64,000 bases of DNA from Zoogloea sp041904905 (GCF_041904905.1 NZ_JAYRMI010000008.1:32681-96680), one strand, 5' to 3'. Numbered from the stretch's first letter, positions 34,805-43,610 are shown. Numbers and translations are program-made. The notes: generated by a model not told the origin, from the sequence alone.

Positions 34805-35548
34805 ATGAGTCGCATTAACCTTCTGATGTACCACCAGGTCGGGGACTTCCCGACCCGCATGCCCAGCCATCGGGGGCAATACTGCCACCGCCCGCGCTTT
34901 GCCGCGCAGATGGCCATGCTCAAGCGCTGCGGCTATTCGGTCATCGGCCTGGATGCGGCCGTCGCCGGTCTGCGCGGCGAGGCCACCCTGCCCGCCCGGC
35001 CGGTGGTGCTCACCTTCGACGACGGCTACGTGGATTTCCTCGAATGCGCCGCGCCCATCCTCAAGGCGCACGGCTACCCGGCCACCGTCTATGCGGTCGC
35101 CGGCCTGCTCGGCCAGGCCTCGTCGTGGGTCGAGCCCGAAGGGCTGCGCCCCGCCCCGCTGATGAACGCCGCCCAGCTGCGCCAGGTGCACGAGATGGGC
35201 TTCACCGTCGGCTCCCACACCGTCAGCCATCCGCGTCTCGCCCAGGTCGACAACCGGCGCGTCGCCGAAGAACTGACGATCAGCAAGCGCATGCTCGAAG
35301 ACGTGCTCGGCAGCCGGGTCGACCACCTGTGCTACCCCTACGGCAGCCACGACATCCGCGCCGTGCACGCCGCCGCCGACGCCGGCTACGTCACCGGCAC
35401 CACCTGCGCGCGGGCCATCGCCACCCCCGCCGACGATCTGCTCACCCTCCCGCGCAAGCCCGTCTCCCAGGGCAACACCGCCTTCGGCGTGCTCTGGAAG
35501 CTCATCGCCAAGAACACCCCGCGCCACCCGCCGATCCGCCGCAGCTAG
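34805..35548 (+). CDS. Polysaccharide deacetylase (NodB family), copy 1
   Basis: A 247-aa carbohydrate esterase 4 domain protein that would remove N-acetyl groups from a polysaccharide or lipid-linked sugar. NodB motif 1 is LTFDDGYVDF (residues 70-74 TFDDG, metal Asp in it), motif 2 has His138 and His142 (GSHTVSH), and motif 3 is CYPYGSHD. No signal peptide is present, so the substrate may be cytoplasmic, for example a sugar-lipid intermediate. It is clearly a paralogue of the gene at 38876-39616. Confidence 0.9.
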   Translation: MSRINLLMYHQVGDFPTRMPSHRGQYCHRPRFAAQMAMLKRCGYSVIGLDAAVAGLRGEATLPARPVVLTFDDGYVDFLECAAPILKAHGYPATVYAVAGLLGQASSWVEPEGLRPAPLMNAAQLRQVHEMGFTVGSHTVSHPRLAQVDNRRVAEELTISKRMLEDVLGSRVDHLCYPYGSHDIRAVHAAADAGYVTGTTCARAIATPADDLLTLPRKPVSQGNTAFGVLWKLIAKNTPRHPPIRRS

Positions 35549-35680
35549 CCGCCGCCGGGCGAAAGCGCCGCAAGTTGCGGCACAATAGCGGTCTTTGCGC
35601 CGCCCTCCACCGCCCATGACGTTCCGCCTCCGCTCCCAGCCCCGCCGCCCGGCTCCATTCGGCCGCGCCGGAGTCCCCGC

Positions 35681-36736
35681 GTGAAGCGCATCCTCATCGT
35701 CCGCAGCTCGGCCATCGGCGACGTGGTCTTCGCCTCCGCGCTGCCCGCCGCCATCAAGCGCCGCTACCCCGACGCCCATGTGGCCTGGCTGGTGGAGCCC
35801 GGCATCCACGAACTCCTGCTCCCCGACCCCGCCATCGACGAGGTCATCGCCTGGAGCAAGGCCGAATGGGTGAAGCTCTGGAAGGGCGGCCACAAGCTCG
35901 AACTTGCCCGCCGGGTGCTCGCCCTGCGGCGCGAGCTTCACGCCCGCAAGTTCGACGTGGCGCTGGATCTGCAGGGCCTGCTCAAGAGCGGCTTCATCAC
36001 CTGGCTCTCCGGCGCACCCCGCCGGGTCGGCCTGGGCTCGAAAGAAGGCAGCCAGCTGCTGATGACCGAGGTCATCCCCCGCGGCGGCGACATCCACCGC
36101 ATCGGCTCCGAATACCAATTCCTCGCCCAGCACCTGGGCGCGGACGCCGGCGACTTTCTGCCCACACTCCACGTTGCCCCCGCGGCGGACGCCAGCGCCG
36201 TGGCCAAACTCGCCGCCCACGGGCTGCACGAACAGGCAAGCGGCCGCTACGCCGTCTTCGCCCCCTTCACCACCCGCCCGCAAAAACACTGGTTCGAGGA
36301 CGCCTGGCAGGCGCTGGCGCCGCAGCTCATCGCCGCCACCGGCCTCACCCCGGTGATCCTCGGCGGCCCCGCGGATACCGACGCCGCCGCCCGCATCGCC
36401 GCGGCCGACCCGCGCATCGTCAACCTCGCCGGCCAGACCCGCCTGCCCGACGCCGTCGCCGTCATCGCCCGCGCCGCGCTGGTGATCGGCGTCGACACCG
36501 GCCTCACCCACATGGGCACCGCGCTGGCCAAGCCCACCGTCGCCATCTTCGGCTCCACCTGCCCCTACACCGACACCGGCCGGCCCACCGGCAGCGTGAT
36601 CTGGCTGGGGCTGGAGTGCTCGCCGTGCAAGCGCCGGCCCACCTGCGGCGGCAAGTTCACCTGCCTGCGGGACATCACGCCGGAAATGGTCATCGAACGC
36701 GCCCAGGCCATGCTGGCCGCCGGAGCCGCACGATGA
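35681..36736 (+). CDS. LPS heptosyltransferase (GT9, WaaC/WaaF-like)
   Basis: Adds ADP-heptose-derived sugar to the LPS inner core on the cytoplasmic face. The 351-aa GT-B protein starts with RILIVRSSAIGDVVFASALPA (the SSxGD motif of GT9), then LDLQGLLKS, GSKEGSQLL and the C-terminal VIGVDTGLTHMGTALAKP and FGSTCP, all typical. A pair of Cys (LECSPCKRRPTC) occurs near the end, as in WaaC-like proteins. The start is GTG at 35681, overlapped (GTGA) by a possible 22-codon leader ORF at 35616. Exact choice between WaaC, WaaF and WaaQ is not possible. Confidence 0.9.
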   Translation: MKRILIVRSSAIGDVVFASALPAAIKRRYPDAHVAWLVEPGIHELLLPDPAIDEVIAWSKAEWVKLWKGGHKLELARRVLALRRELHARKFDVALDLQGLLKSGFITWLSGAPRRVGLGSKEGSQLLMTEVIPRGGDIHRIGSEYQFLAQHLGADAGDFLPTLHVAPAADASAVAKLAAHGLHEQASGRYAVFAPFTTRPQKHWFEDAWQALAPQLIAATGLTPVILGGPADTDAAARIAAADPRIVNLAGQTRLPDAVAVIARAALVIGVDTGLTHMGTALAKPTVAIFGSTCPYTDTGRPTGSVIWLGLECSPCKRRPTCGGKFTCLRDITPEMVIERAQAMLAAGAAR

Positions 36737-37815
36737 AAATCCTCCACGTGGAAGCCGGCAAGTTCCTCTACGGCGGCGCGCGACAGGTGCAGTACATCGT
36801 CGAGGGCCTCGCCGCCCGCGGCATCGACAACCTGCTCGCCTGCCCCACCGGCAGCGACACCGCCCGCCAGCAGCCCCCCGGCGTGCGCGTGGTGCCCATG
36901 AAGATGGGCGGCGACGGCGACCCGGGCATGGTGCTGCGCCTCGCCAAGCTAATCCGCGCCGAAGCGCCCGACCTCGTGCACCTTCACAGCCGCCGCGGCG
37001 CCGACACCTGGGGCGGCCTCGCCGCCAAGCTCGCCGGCGTGCCCTGCGTGCTGTCGCGGCGGGTGGACAACCCCGAATCCCGCCTCGCGGTGGCGATCAA
37101 GTATCGGCTCTACGATCACGTCATCACCATCTCGGAAGGCATCCGCCAGGTGCTGCTGTCCGAAGGCCTCGCACCGGCCAAGGTCACCTGCGTGAGGAGC
37201 GCCGTGGACGCCACGCCCTACCTCGCGCCGGTCGACGCCGCCGCCTTCCGCGCCGAGTTCGGCCTGCCCCCCGATGCGCTGGTGGCCGGCGTGGTGGCCC
37301 AGATGATCCCCCGCAAGGGCCACCGCTACCTGCTCTCGGTGCTGCCGGGCCTGCTCGAAAAACACCCGAAGCTGGTGGTGCTGATCTTCGGCCAGGGCCC
37401 GCTGGAGGCCGAACTGCGCGCCGAAGTCGCCAGCCGCGGGCTGGATGCCGCCGTGCGCTTCGCCGGCTTCCGCCACGACCTGCCGCGCTGGCTGGGCGGG
37501 CTCGACCTGCTGGTACACCCGGCCGACATGGAAGGCCTGGGCGTGTCGCTGCTGCAGGCTTCCGCCGCGGCGGTGCCCATCGTCACCACCCGCGCCGGCG
37601 GGCTGCCCGAGGCCGTGCTGGACGGCGTCACCGGCATCCTGATCGAGCCCGGCAACGAAGCCCAGCTCGCCGCCGCCATCGACCGCCTCGCCGCCGACCC
37701 GGCCCTGCGCGCCCGCTTCGGCGCCGCCGGCCGGGCGCGCATCCTGGCCGAATTCTCCATCGACGCCATGGTGGCCGGCAACCTCGCCGTCTATCGCCGG
37801 GTGATCGGCCGATGA
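36733..37815 (+). CDS. Glycosyltransferase family 4, copy 1
   Basis: A 360-aa GT-B retaining glycosyltransferase. The N-terminal Rossmann domain contains MKILHVEAGKFLYGGARQVQ and LVHLHSRRGADTWGG; the C-terminal domain carries the nucleotide-sugar stretch VAGVVAQMIPRKGHRYLL and the GT4 E-X7-E motif region (HPADMEGLGVSLLQASA). Its ATGA start overlaps the heptosyltransferase stop, and it overlaps the next GT4 gene by 4 bp. Sugar specificity unknown; the context indicates core or surface glycan. Confidence 0.88.
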   Translation: MKILHVEAGKFLYGGARQVQYIVEGLAARGIDNLLACPTGSDTARQQPPGVRVVPMKMGGDGDPGMVLRLAKLIRAEAPDLVHLHSRRGADTWGGLAAKLAGVPCVLSRRVDNPESRLAVAIKYRLYDHVITISEGIRQVLLSEGLAPAKVTCVRSAVDATPYLAPVDAAAFRAEFGLPPDALVAGVVAQMIPRKGHRYLLSVLPGLLEKHPKLVVLIFGQGPLEAELRAEVASRGLDAAVRFAGFRHDLPRWLGGLDLLVHPADMEGLGVSLLQASAAAVPIVTTRAGGLPEAVLDGVTGILIEPGNEAQLAAAIDRLAADPALRARFGAAGRARILAEFSIDAMVAGNLAVYRRVIGR

Positions 37816-38879
37816 AGATCGTTACCGTGCTGCACAGCCTGCGCAGCGGCGGCGCCGAACGCCACGCCCTGCAGCTGATGCGCGGCCTGCGGGCGCGGGG
37901 CCACGAGGCGCTGTTTGCCGGCTCGATGAACGGCTGGCTCGGCCAGCAGCTCACTGCCGACGGCTTTGGCGGGATCAACCTGCCGATGGTGGGCATCTAC
38001 GATCTGCCGTCAGTCATCCGCCTGGCGCTGTACGCCCGCCGCGAAAAGGCCGACCTGATCCACGGCCACCTCACCCGCGGCGCCCTCTACACCGGGTTTG
38101 CCGCCCGGCTTGCCGGCGTGCCCAACGTGGCCACCGCCCACTCCGACAACGCCGGCAAGCACTTCGGCCGGGCCGACCGGATCATCGCCGTATCGGGCGC
38201 CGTGGCGCGCTTTCTCGAACGCGAGGGCTACGACCCGGCGCGCATCCGGGTCGTCCACCACGGCATTGCCGACATCGCCGCCGCGCTGCCCGCCAACGTG
38301 CGCCACGCAACCCGCGCCGCGCTGGGCCTCGCCGACGACGAGCCGTGCCTGCTGATGGCCGCCCGCATCGTCACCGCCAAGGGCCACGACACCGCCCTGA
38401 AGGCGCTCGCCCGCATCCAGGACCAGCGCTGGACGCTGCTCCTCGCCGGCGACCACCACCGCGATCTCGGGCCGCAGATCCAGGCCCTCGCCACGGAACT
38501 GGGCATCGCTGGGCGGGTCCGATTTCTGGGCCTGCGCGAAGACGTGCCGGCCCTGCTGGCGGCCGCCGACATGCTGCTGGCCCCGTCGCGGCGGGAGGCC
38601 CTGTCGCTGACCCTGCTGGAAGCCTCGGCCTGCGCCCTGCCCATCGTCGCCAGCACGGTGGGCGGCATCGGAGAGGTGGTCGAGCACGGCGCGAGCGGCC
38701 TGCTGGTGCCACCCGACGACGTGCCGGCCCTCGCCGACGCCATCGCCCAGCTGCTGGCCGACCCCGCGCGACGGGCCGCCCTGGGCGCCCGGGCCCGCCA
38801 GCGCTTCAAATCCGGCTTCACGGAGAGTGCGATGTTCGACGGAACCCTGGCAGCCTATCGCGAGGCCTGCGGCGGATGA
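37812..38879 (+). CDS. Glycosyltransferase family 4, copy 2
   Basis: A 355-aa GT4 enzyme. The start MKIVTVLHSLRSGGAERHAL is the acceptor-side Gly loop, LLMAARIVTAKGHDTAL lies at the donor site, and the E-X7-E region is PSRREALSLTLLEASAC. It is related to, but clearly distinct from, the preceding GT4. Both ends overlap neighbours by 4 bp, so the three genes GT4-GT4-deacetylase are translationally coupled. Confidence 0.88.
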   Translation: MKIVTVLHSLRSGGAERHALQLMRGLRARGHEALFAGSMNGWLGQQLTADGFGGINLPMVGIYDLPSVIRLALYARREKADLIHGHLTRGALYTGFAARLAGVPNVATAHSDNAGKHFGRADRIIAVSGAVARFLEREGYDPARIRVVHHGIADIAAALPANVRHATRAALGLADDEPCLLMAARIVTAKGHDTALKALARIQDQRWTLLLAGDHHRDLGPQIQALATELGIAGRVRFLGLREDVPALLAAADMLLAPSRREALSLTLLEASACALPIVASTVGGIGEVVEHGASGLLVPPDDVPALADAIAQLLADPARRAALGARARQRFKSGFTESAMFDGTLAAYREACGG

Positions 38880-39616
38880 TCCAGATCCTCATGTACCACC
38901 GGGTTGGGCACTTTCCCGGCCGGGTGAAGGCCCACGGCGCGCTGTACTGCCACCTGCCGCGCTTTCGCGCCCAGATGACGCTGTTCCGGGTGCTCGGCTA
39001 CACCGTCGTCAGCCTCGACGACGCGGTGGCCGGCCTGCGCGGCGACAAGGCGCTGCCGCCGCGCCCGCTGGTGCTCACCTTCGACGACGCCTACGTGGAT
39101 TTCCTCGAGAACGCCGCGCCGGTGCTCCAGGCCCACGGCTACCCGGCCACGGTGTACGCGGTAAGCAGCCTGATCGGCAGCACGTCGTTGTGGGATGCGG
39201 GCGTCGGCCCCGAGCCGGCGCCGCTGATGACCGCGGCACAGCTGCGCGAGGTGCGAGACATGGGCTTCACCGTCGGCTCCCACTCCCGGAGCCACCTGCG
39301 CCTCGCCCAACAGGACGAAGCCTGCATCGCCCGCGAGATGAGCGACAGCAAGTCGGCGCTCGAAGACCTGCTCGGCCAGCGCGTCGATCACTTCTGCTAC
39401 CCCTACGGCAGCCACGACCTGCGCAGCATGGAAGCCGCCGCAGCGGCCGGCTACACGTCGGGCACCACCTGCGAGCGGGCCGCCGCCACCGCGTCGAACG
39501 ACCTGCTGGCCCTGCCGCGCAAGGCGGTCTCGCGGGGCGACGACGTGTTCGGCGTGGCCTGGAAGCTGCTCACCAAGAACGCCCCCAAGCGCCCGCTGCT
39601 GCACCGCGCAGGCTGA
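38876..39616 (+). CDS. Polysaccharide deacetylase (NodB family), copy 2
   Basis: A 246-aa paralogue of the gene at 34805-35548. The histidines are in place (His136 and His140, GSHSRSH) and CYPYGSHD is retained, but motif 1 reads LTFDDAYVDF, with Ala instead of Gly at the position after the Asp pair. The longest continuous similarity with copy 1 is around GYPATVYAV and CYPYGSHD. It starts with ATGA overlapping the GT4 stop and closes the plus-strand LPS locus; the next gene is on the opposite strand with stops 12 bp apart. Confidence 0.88.
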   Translation: MIQILMYHRVGHFPGRVKAHGALYCHLPRFRAQMTLFRVLGYTVVSLDDAVAGLRGDKALPPRPLVLTFDDAYVDFLENAAPVLQAHGYPATVYAVSSLIGSTSLWDAGVGPEPAPLMTAAQLREVRDMGFTVGSHSRSHLRLAQQDEACIAREMSDSKSALEDLLGQRVDHFCYPYGSHDLRSMEAAAAAGYTSGTTCERAAATASNDLLALPRKAVSRGDDVFGVAWKLLTKNAPKRPLLHRAG

Positions 39617-39628
39617 CGCCGCGGGCGC

Positions 39629-40222
39629 TCAGGGCAGGAACACCGGATCGGCGAGCACCAGCGTGCCGTCTGCCCGCATCATCAGGTTGTCGGGGTTGAG
39701 GATGTCGGGCTGCACCGGATACTCCTCGATGAAGTCCGACAGCTTCGCCACCGCATCCACCAGGCTCGCCGGTAGCGCGGGGGGCGGTTCCTGGGCGATG
39801 TGATACAGCGCCAGCCGGCCGCGATTGACGCCCATGTTGGCCCACTTCTCGCAGCCTTCCCAGTAGGCGGCGGCGAGCAGCCGGGCGAGCTGCGCCGCGT
39901 CGCCCGCCACCGGGCGCAGGCGCTCCACCTCGACGAGGCGGAAGGAGTAGCCGTTGCTGGCCTTGCCGACGACGCCGTGATCGGCGAACACGCGGGGAAA
40001 ATGGATGCCGGTGGGACGGTCGTCCGCGGCGAGGTAGAAGTAGTCGGCCGGGGAACTGACCACCTTGAAGACGCGCTCGCCGTCACCGGCGTCGAGCACG
40101 ATCGAGAATTCCCCCCGCCCGATCTCGACGAGACCTTCGAGCAGGGGGTGAGCCGGAACCGGATCGGGAAGGCGACTGAGCGCTCTCCCGGATTCCGGCA
40201 GTACGGCGGGCGGGTCGATCAT
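39629..40222 (-). CDS. Protein kinase-like fold protein downstream of fabI
   Basis: A 197-aa protein that looks like a minimal eukaryotic-type/aminoglycoside-kinase-like domain. EIGRGEFSIVLDAG resembles the Gly-rich loop, VFKVV (Lys53) the ATP-binding Lys, QPDILNPDNLMM (Asp173, Asn178) the catalytic loop and VLADPVF (Asp192) the DFG region. It lacks an HRD His and has few helices of a full C-lobe, so activity is uncertain. The chosen start (40222) lies 16 bp after the fabI stop; a start at 40282 would overlap fabI. Target unknown; the LPS locus ends convergently next to it, but they are not co-transcribed. Confidence 0.7.
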   Translation of the reverse strand: MIDPPAVLPESGRALSRLPDPVPAHPLLEGLVEIGRGEFSIVLDAGDGERVFKVVSSPADYFYLAADDRPTGIHFPRVFADHGVVGKASNGYSFRLVEVERLRPVAGDAAQLARLLAAAYWEGCEKWANMGVNRGRLALYHIAQEPPPALPASLVDAVAKLSDFIEEYPVQPDILNPDNLMMRADGTLVLADPVFLP

Positions 40223-40238
40223 CGCGGATCGACGAGGG

Positions 40239-41018
40239 TCATCCGATGATGTTGTAGCCAGCATCCACAAAGTGTACGCCACCGGACATGTTCCGGCCAG
40301 CGTCGGAGACGAGGAACGCGGTGAGCGCGCCGATGTCTTCCGGGGTGACCAGGCGGTGCAGGGGCGAGCGATCCACGGCGGCCGCCATCAGGCCGTCGAA
40401 ACCGGCGATGCCGGAGGCGGCGCGGGTCATCAGCGGGCCCGGAGAGATGGCGTTGACGCGGATGTTCTTGGGGCCCAGCTCGAAAGCCATGTAGCGGGTG
40501 GCGGCTTCGAGCGCGGCCTTGCACAGGCCCATCACGCCGTAGTTGGCGATCACCTTCTCGCTGCCCAGGTAGGTCATGGTGATGAGCGAACCGCCGCCGG
40601 CCTTCTCCAGCAGGGGCTCGGCCTTGCGCGCCAGGCGCACGAAGGAGTGGGTGGACACGTCCATCGCCATGGCGAAACCGTCGGGCGAGGTATCCACCAC
40701 GCGACCGTGCAGGTCGTCGCGCTTGGCGAAAGCCATGCTGTGGATGGCGAAGTCGAGCTTGCCGTGCCGGGCGTCGATCTGGGCGAAGACTTCGTCCATG
40801 GTTTCGGGCTTGGTCACGTCGAGCAGCAGCACGTCCTCGATGCCCAGGCGGCTGACGATCGGCTCGATGAAGGCCAGGGTCTTTTCGTTCTGGTAGGTGA
40901 TGACGACCTTGGCGCCGGCTTCGATGCAGGCTTCGGCCACGCCGGTGGAGATGGATTTTTCGTTGGCGATGCCGGTGATCAGACCCACCTTGCCTTCGAG
41001 ATTGATGATCGGGTTCAT
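40239..41018 (-). CDS. fabI: Enoyl-[acyl-carrier-protein] reductase (NADH), FabI-like
   Basis: Last step of the fatty-acid elongation cycle. The 259-aa short-chain-type reductase has the FabI nucleotide loop LITGIANEKSISTGVA and the catalytic set Tyr150, Tyr160 and Lys167 (spacing Y-X6-K), which line up with E. coli Tyr146, Tyr156 and Lys163. AGGAGG precedes the ATG by about 7 nt. At the triclosan site the protein reads HSMAFAKRD where E. coli has HSIGFAPGD, so Gly93 is replaced by Ala. It is followed by a kinase-like gene in the same direction. The AT-rich stretch 41030-41120 is the probable promoter region. Confidence 0.9.
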   Translation of the reverse strand: MNPIINLEGKVGLITGIANEKSISTGVAEACIEAGAKVVITYQNEKTLAFIEPIVSRLGIEDVLLLDVTKPETMDEVFAQIDARHGKLDFAIHSMAFAKRDDLHGRVVDTSPDGFAMAMDVSTHSFVRLARKAEPLLEKAGGGSLITMTYLGSEKVIANYGVMGLCKAALEAATRYMAFELGPKNIRVNAISPGPLMTRAASGIAGFDGLMAAAVDRSPLHRLVTPEDIGALTAFLVSDAGRNMSGGVHFVDAGYNIIG

Positions 41019-41160
41019 GGAAGCCTCCTGGGGTTCGATAAAAAATTACTGCACCGCAACAATTACACACCTTAAAATGGTCTACGAATACTGTTACGTG
41101 CACTTTTTTTCTTAACGGCACGAATCCGGGTTTCCTCAACCGTAATGCTGCGACGCATCA

Positions 41161-41664
41161 ATGACCGCTGAAAACCTCCACAGCCCGGGCGTGATCCCGG
41201 TCTATGTCTTCCTCGATTTCGATGGGGTGACCCACCCCTGGCGCGAGGCGGAGGACTTTCGCTGTCTGCCCACGCTGGAGGCGGTGCTGCGGGATTACCC
41301 GGAGACCCGGGTGGTGATCGCGTCCGACTGGCGCACGCTGTTTTCGCTGCCCAAGTTGCGGGCGCGCTTCTCGCCGGACATCCAGCCGCGGGTGATCGAC
41401 ACCACGCCGGCGATCTTCCCGCGCAACCCCAACGAGCTGTATGGCCTGCGCGAGCGGGAGGCCCGGCAGTGGCTGGCGGCCAAGGCGCCCACCGCGTCGT
41501 GGCTGGCCATCGACGATGCGCCGGGCAACTGGCCGACCCGCGCGCGGCTGGTGCTCACGGATTTCAAGCAGGGCTTCACCGAAGAGGACGCCGGGCGGAT
41601 GCGCCGGCTGCTGGACGCCTTCCGCGCCGGGGAGTTCGAGCCCGCCGAGACTGCGCCGGCCTGA
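41161..41664 (+). CDS. HAD-superfamily hydrolase-like protein
   Basis: A 167-aa protein with an N-terminal HAD motif I (YVFLDFDGVTHP, Asp19 and Asp21), motif II-like VVIASDWRTL and an acidic motif IV (WLAIDDAPGNW). The layout resembles the small 'HAD domain in Swiss Army Knife RNA repair' group. It has no cap domain and stands alone, divergent from fabI by about 140 bp. A phosphatase acting on a small phosphorylated molecule or nucleic-acid end is possible; the substrate is unknown. A shared terminator follows. Confidence 0.8.
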   Translation: MTAENLHSPGVIPVYVFLDFDGVTHPWREAEDFRCLPTLEAVLRDYPETRVVIASDWRTLFSLPKLRARFSPDIQPRVIDTTPAIFPRNPNELYGLREREARQWLAAKAPTASWLAIDDAPGNWPTRARLVLTDFKQGFTEEDAGRMRRLLDAFRAGEFEPAETAPA

Positions 41665-41679
41665 GGGGCGGCACCGCGT

Positions 41680-41714
41680 AAAAAAAGGGCGACTCCGGTC
41701 GCCCCTTTGCTTTT
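41680..41714. terminator. Bidirectional terminator between convergent HAD and srkA genes
   Basis: Stem GGGCGAC (41687-41693) / GTCGCCC (41698-41704) with a TCCG loop. An A-run lies on the left (TTTTTT on the minus strand) and CTTTGCTTTT on the right, so both converging transcripts can end here. Confidence 0.85.
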
Positions 41715-41719
41715 GAGGT

Positions 41720-42700
41720 TTAGAACTGCCGCACGAGCGGCGATTCGTCCATCAGCGCGACCTGCTCGCGCAGGGCGAGGATCATGTCCTGCCAGTAGCG
41801 CGGGGTGTCGAACCAGCCGAAGGCCGCCGGGAAGGCGGGGTCGTCCCAGCGCCGGGCGATCCAGCCGGCGTAGTGGATGAGGCGCAGGGTGCGCAGGGCC
41901 TCGACCAGATGCAGGCTGGCCGGGTCGAAATCGGCGAACTGCTCGTAGCCTTCCAGCACGCGGTCGAGCTGGCGGGCCATGGCCTGGGCGTCGCCGGAGA
42001 GGAGCATCCACAAATCCTGCACCGCCGGGCCGCTGCGGGCGTCGTCGAAATCCACGAAATGCGGGCCGGCGTCGGTCCACAGCACGTTGCCGCCGTGCAC
42101 GTCGCCGTGCAGACGGATCGGCGGCTGGGCGCCGGCGCGCTCGAAGCAGCGGCGCACGCTGTCGAGGGCCTGATCCACCACCGAGCGCCAGGTTTCGCGC
42201 AGCTCGGGCGGCAGGAAGGGCGAGGCGAGGAGTTCGTCCCGCGGTTCTTCGCCGAAACTCTGGATCGTCAGCGCCGGCCGATGCACGAAGGGCTGCTTCG
42301 CGCCGATGGCGTGGATGCGGCCCAGGAAGCGGCCCAGCCAGCCCAGCACCGCCGGGTCGTCAAGCTCCGGCGCGCGGCCGCCGCGACGGGGGAACAGCGC
42401 CACCCGGAAGCCTTCGTAGTGGTGCAGCGTGTGGCCGCCGATGGCGAGGGCCGGCACGGCGGGGATCTCGGCTTCGGCGAGTTCGGCGAGGAAGGCGTGC
42501 TCCTCGAGGATGGCCGCGTCGCTCCAGCGCCCGGGGCGGTAGAACTTGGCGATGAGCGGCGGGGCATCGTCGATGCCCACCTGGTAGACGCGGTTTTCGT
42601 AGCTGTTGAGGGTGAGCAGCCGGCCGTCGCAGACGAGGCCGGCGGCCTCGACCGCCGACAGCACGAAATCCGGCGTGAGCGGCCCGAAGGGGGCCGTCAC
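41720..42700 (-). CDS. srkA: Stress response kinase A (YihE/SrkA)
   Basis: Ser/Thr-type kinase that in E. coli counters envelope stress-induced death by Cpx/MazEF pathways. The 326-aa length equals the family's. N-lobe Lys is in PPLIAKFYRPGRW; the catalytic loop IRLHGDVHGGNVLW and the metal-binding FVDFDDARSGPAVQDLW are typical of the APH/YihE family. The GTG start overlaps the terC stop (GTGA), so the two genes are coupled. A larger open frame upstream is the shadow of terC. Confidence 0.93.
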   Translation of the reverse strand: MTAPFGPLTPDFVLSAVEAAGLVCDGRLLTLNSYENRVYQVGIDDAPPLIAKFYRPGRWSDAAILEEHAFLAELAEAEIPAVPALAIGGHTLHHYEGFRVALFPRRGGRAPELDDPAVLGWLGRFLGRIHAIGAKQPFVHRPALTIQSFGEEPRDELLASPFLPPELRETWRSVVDQALDSVRRCFERAGAQPPIRLHGDVHGGNVLWTDAGPHFVDFDDARSGPAVQDLWMLLSGDAQAMARQLDRVLEGYEQFADFDPASLHLVEALRTLRLIHYAGWIARRWDDPAFPAAFGWFDTPRYWQDMILALREQVALMDESPLVRQF

Positions 42701-43461
42701 TGCTGGCCGTCCTCGCGCACGTAGGGCTCGTGGAGCTTGACCGGCTCGACCTTGGCGGCGTGGCGGGAGCGCATGCGCAGGTTGAGCATCTCGACCATCA
42801 CCGAGAAGGCCATCGCCGAGTAGATGTAGCCCTTGGGCACGTGGTGGCCGAAGGCGTCGGCCATCAGCACCACGCCGATCACCAGCAGGAACGAGAGGGC
42901 CAGCATCTTGACGGTGGGGTGGCGGGACACGAACTCGCCGATGGGGCCGGAGGCGACCATCATCAGGCCCACCGAGGCGATCACCGCGGCCATCATCACC
43001 GGCAGGTTGTTGACCATGCCGATGGCGGTGATGATCGAGTCGAGGGAGAACACGATGTCGATCACGATGATCTGCGCGATCACCGCGCCGAAGGTGGCCT
43101 TGACGGCGCTGGAGGCTTCGCCCTCCTCGCCTTCCATCAGCTGGTGCACTTCCTGGGTGCTCTTCCACACCAGGAACAGGCCGCCGCCCAGGAGGATCAG
43201 GTCGCGGCCCGAGAAGCCGTGGCCCATCACGGTGACGAGGGGCGCGGTCATGCCGGCCATCCACGACAGGGCCGCCAGGAGCGCGAGGCGCATGAACATG
43301 GCCAGGAACAGGCCAAGCCGGCGGGCGAAGGCGCGCTTCTCGGGCGGCAGCTTGTCCACCAGGATGGAGATGAAGATCACGTTGTCGATGCCCAGCACCA
43401 GCTCCAGCGCGGTGAGGGTGAGGAAGGCGATCAGCAGTTGCGGGTCGGTCAGGAATTCCAT
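42697..43461 (-). CDS. TerC-family integral membrane protein
   Basis: A 254-aa membrane protein of the TerC/YgaP/YkoY type, involved in metal (Mn) export or tellurite-related homeostasis in relatives. Seven or so hydrophobic segments; family phrases are ALELVLGIDNVIFISIL near the N-terminus and IVIDIVFSLDSIITAIGM in the middle, each with the conserved acidic residues of the ion path. The start at 43461 (MEFLTDPQLL) is chosen over a long upstream extension of the frame. No yybP-ykoY-type leader element could be identified. It is coupled to srkA. Confidence 0.92.
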   Translation of the reverse strand: MEFLTDPQLLIAFLTLTALELVLGIDNVIFISILVDKLPPEKRAFARRLGLFLAMFMRLALLAALSWMAGMTAPLVTVMGHGFSGRDLILLGGGLFLVWKSTQEVHQLMEGEEGEASSAVKATFGAVIAQIIVIDIVFSLDSIITAIGMVNNLPVMMAAVIASVGLMMVASGPIGEFVSRHPTVKMLALSFLLVIGVVLMADAFGHHVPKGYIYSAMAFSVMVEMLNLRMRSRHAAKVEPVKLHEPYVREDGQQ

Positions 43462-43610
43462 GTTTGTTTCGTGGTTATGACGGGATGCGCGCCCGCTTCG
43501 GGCGGCCACGCGGAGCGCATGGTCGCACGAAACGGGCCGGATTGCGGACATGGGCGTGTTACAACCGCCGTGGGCGGACCGCCGGCGCGCGGCCGGGGTG
43601 CGGCGGCGCC

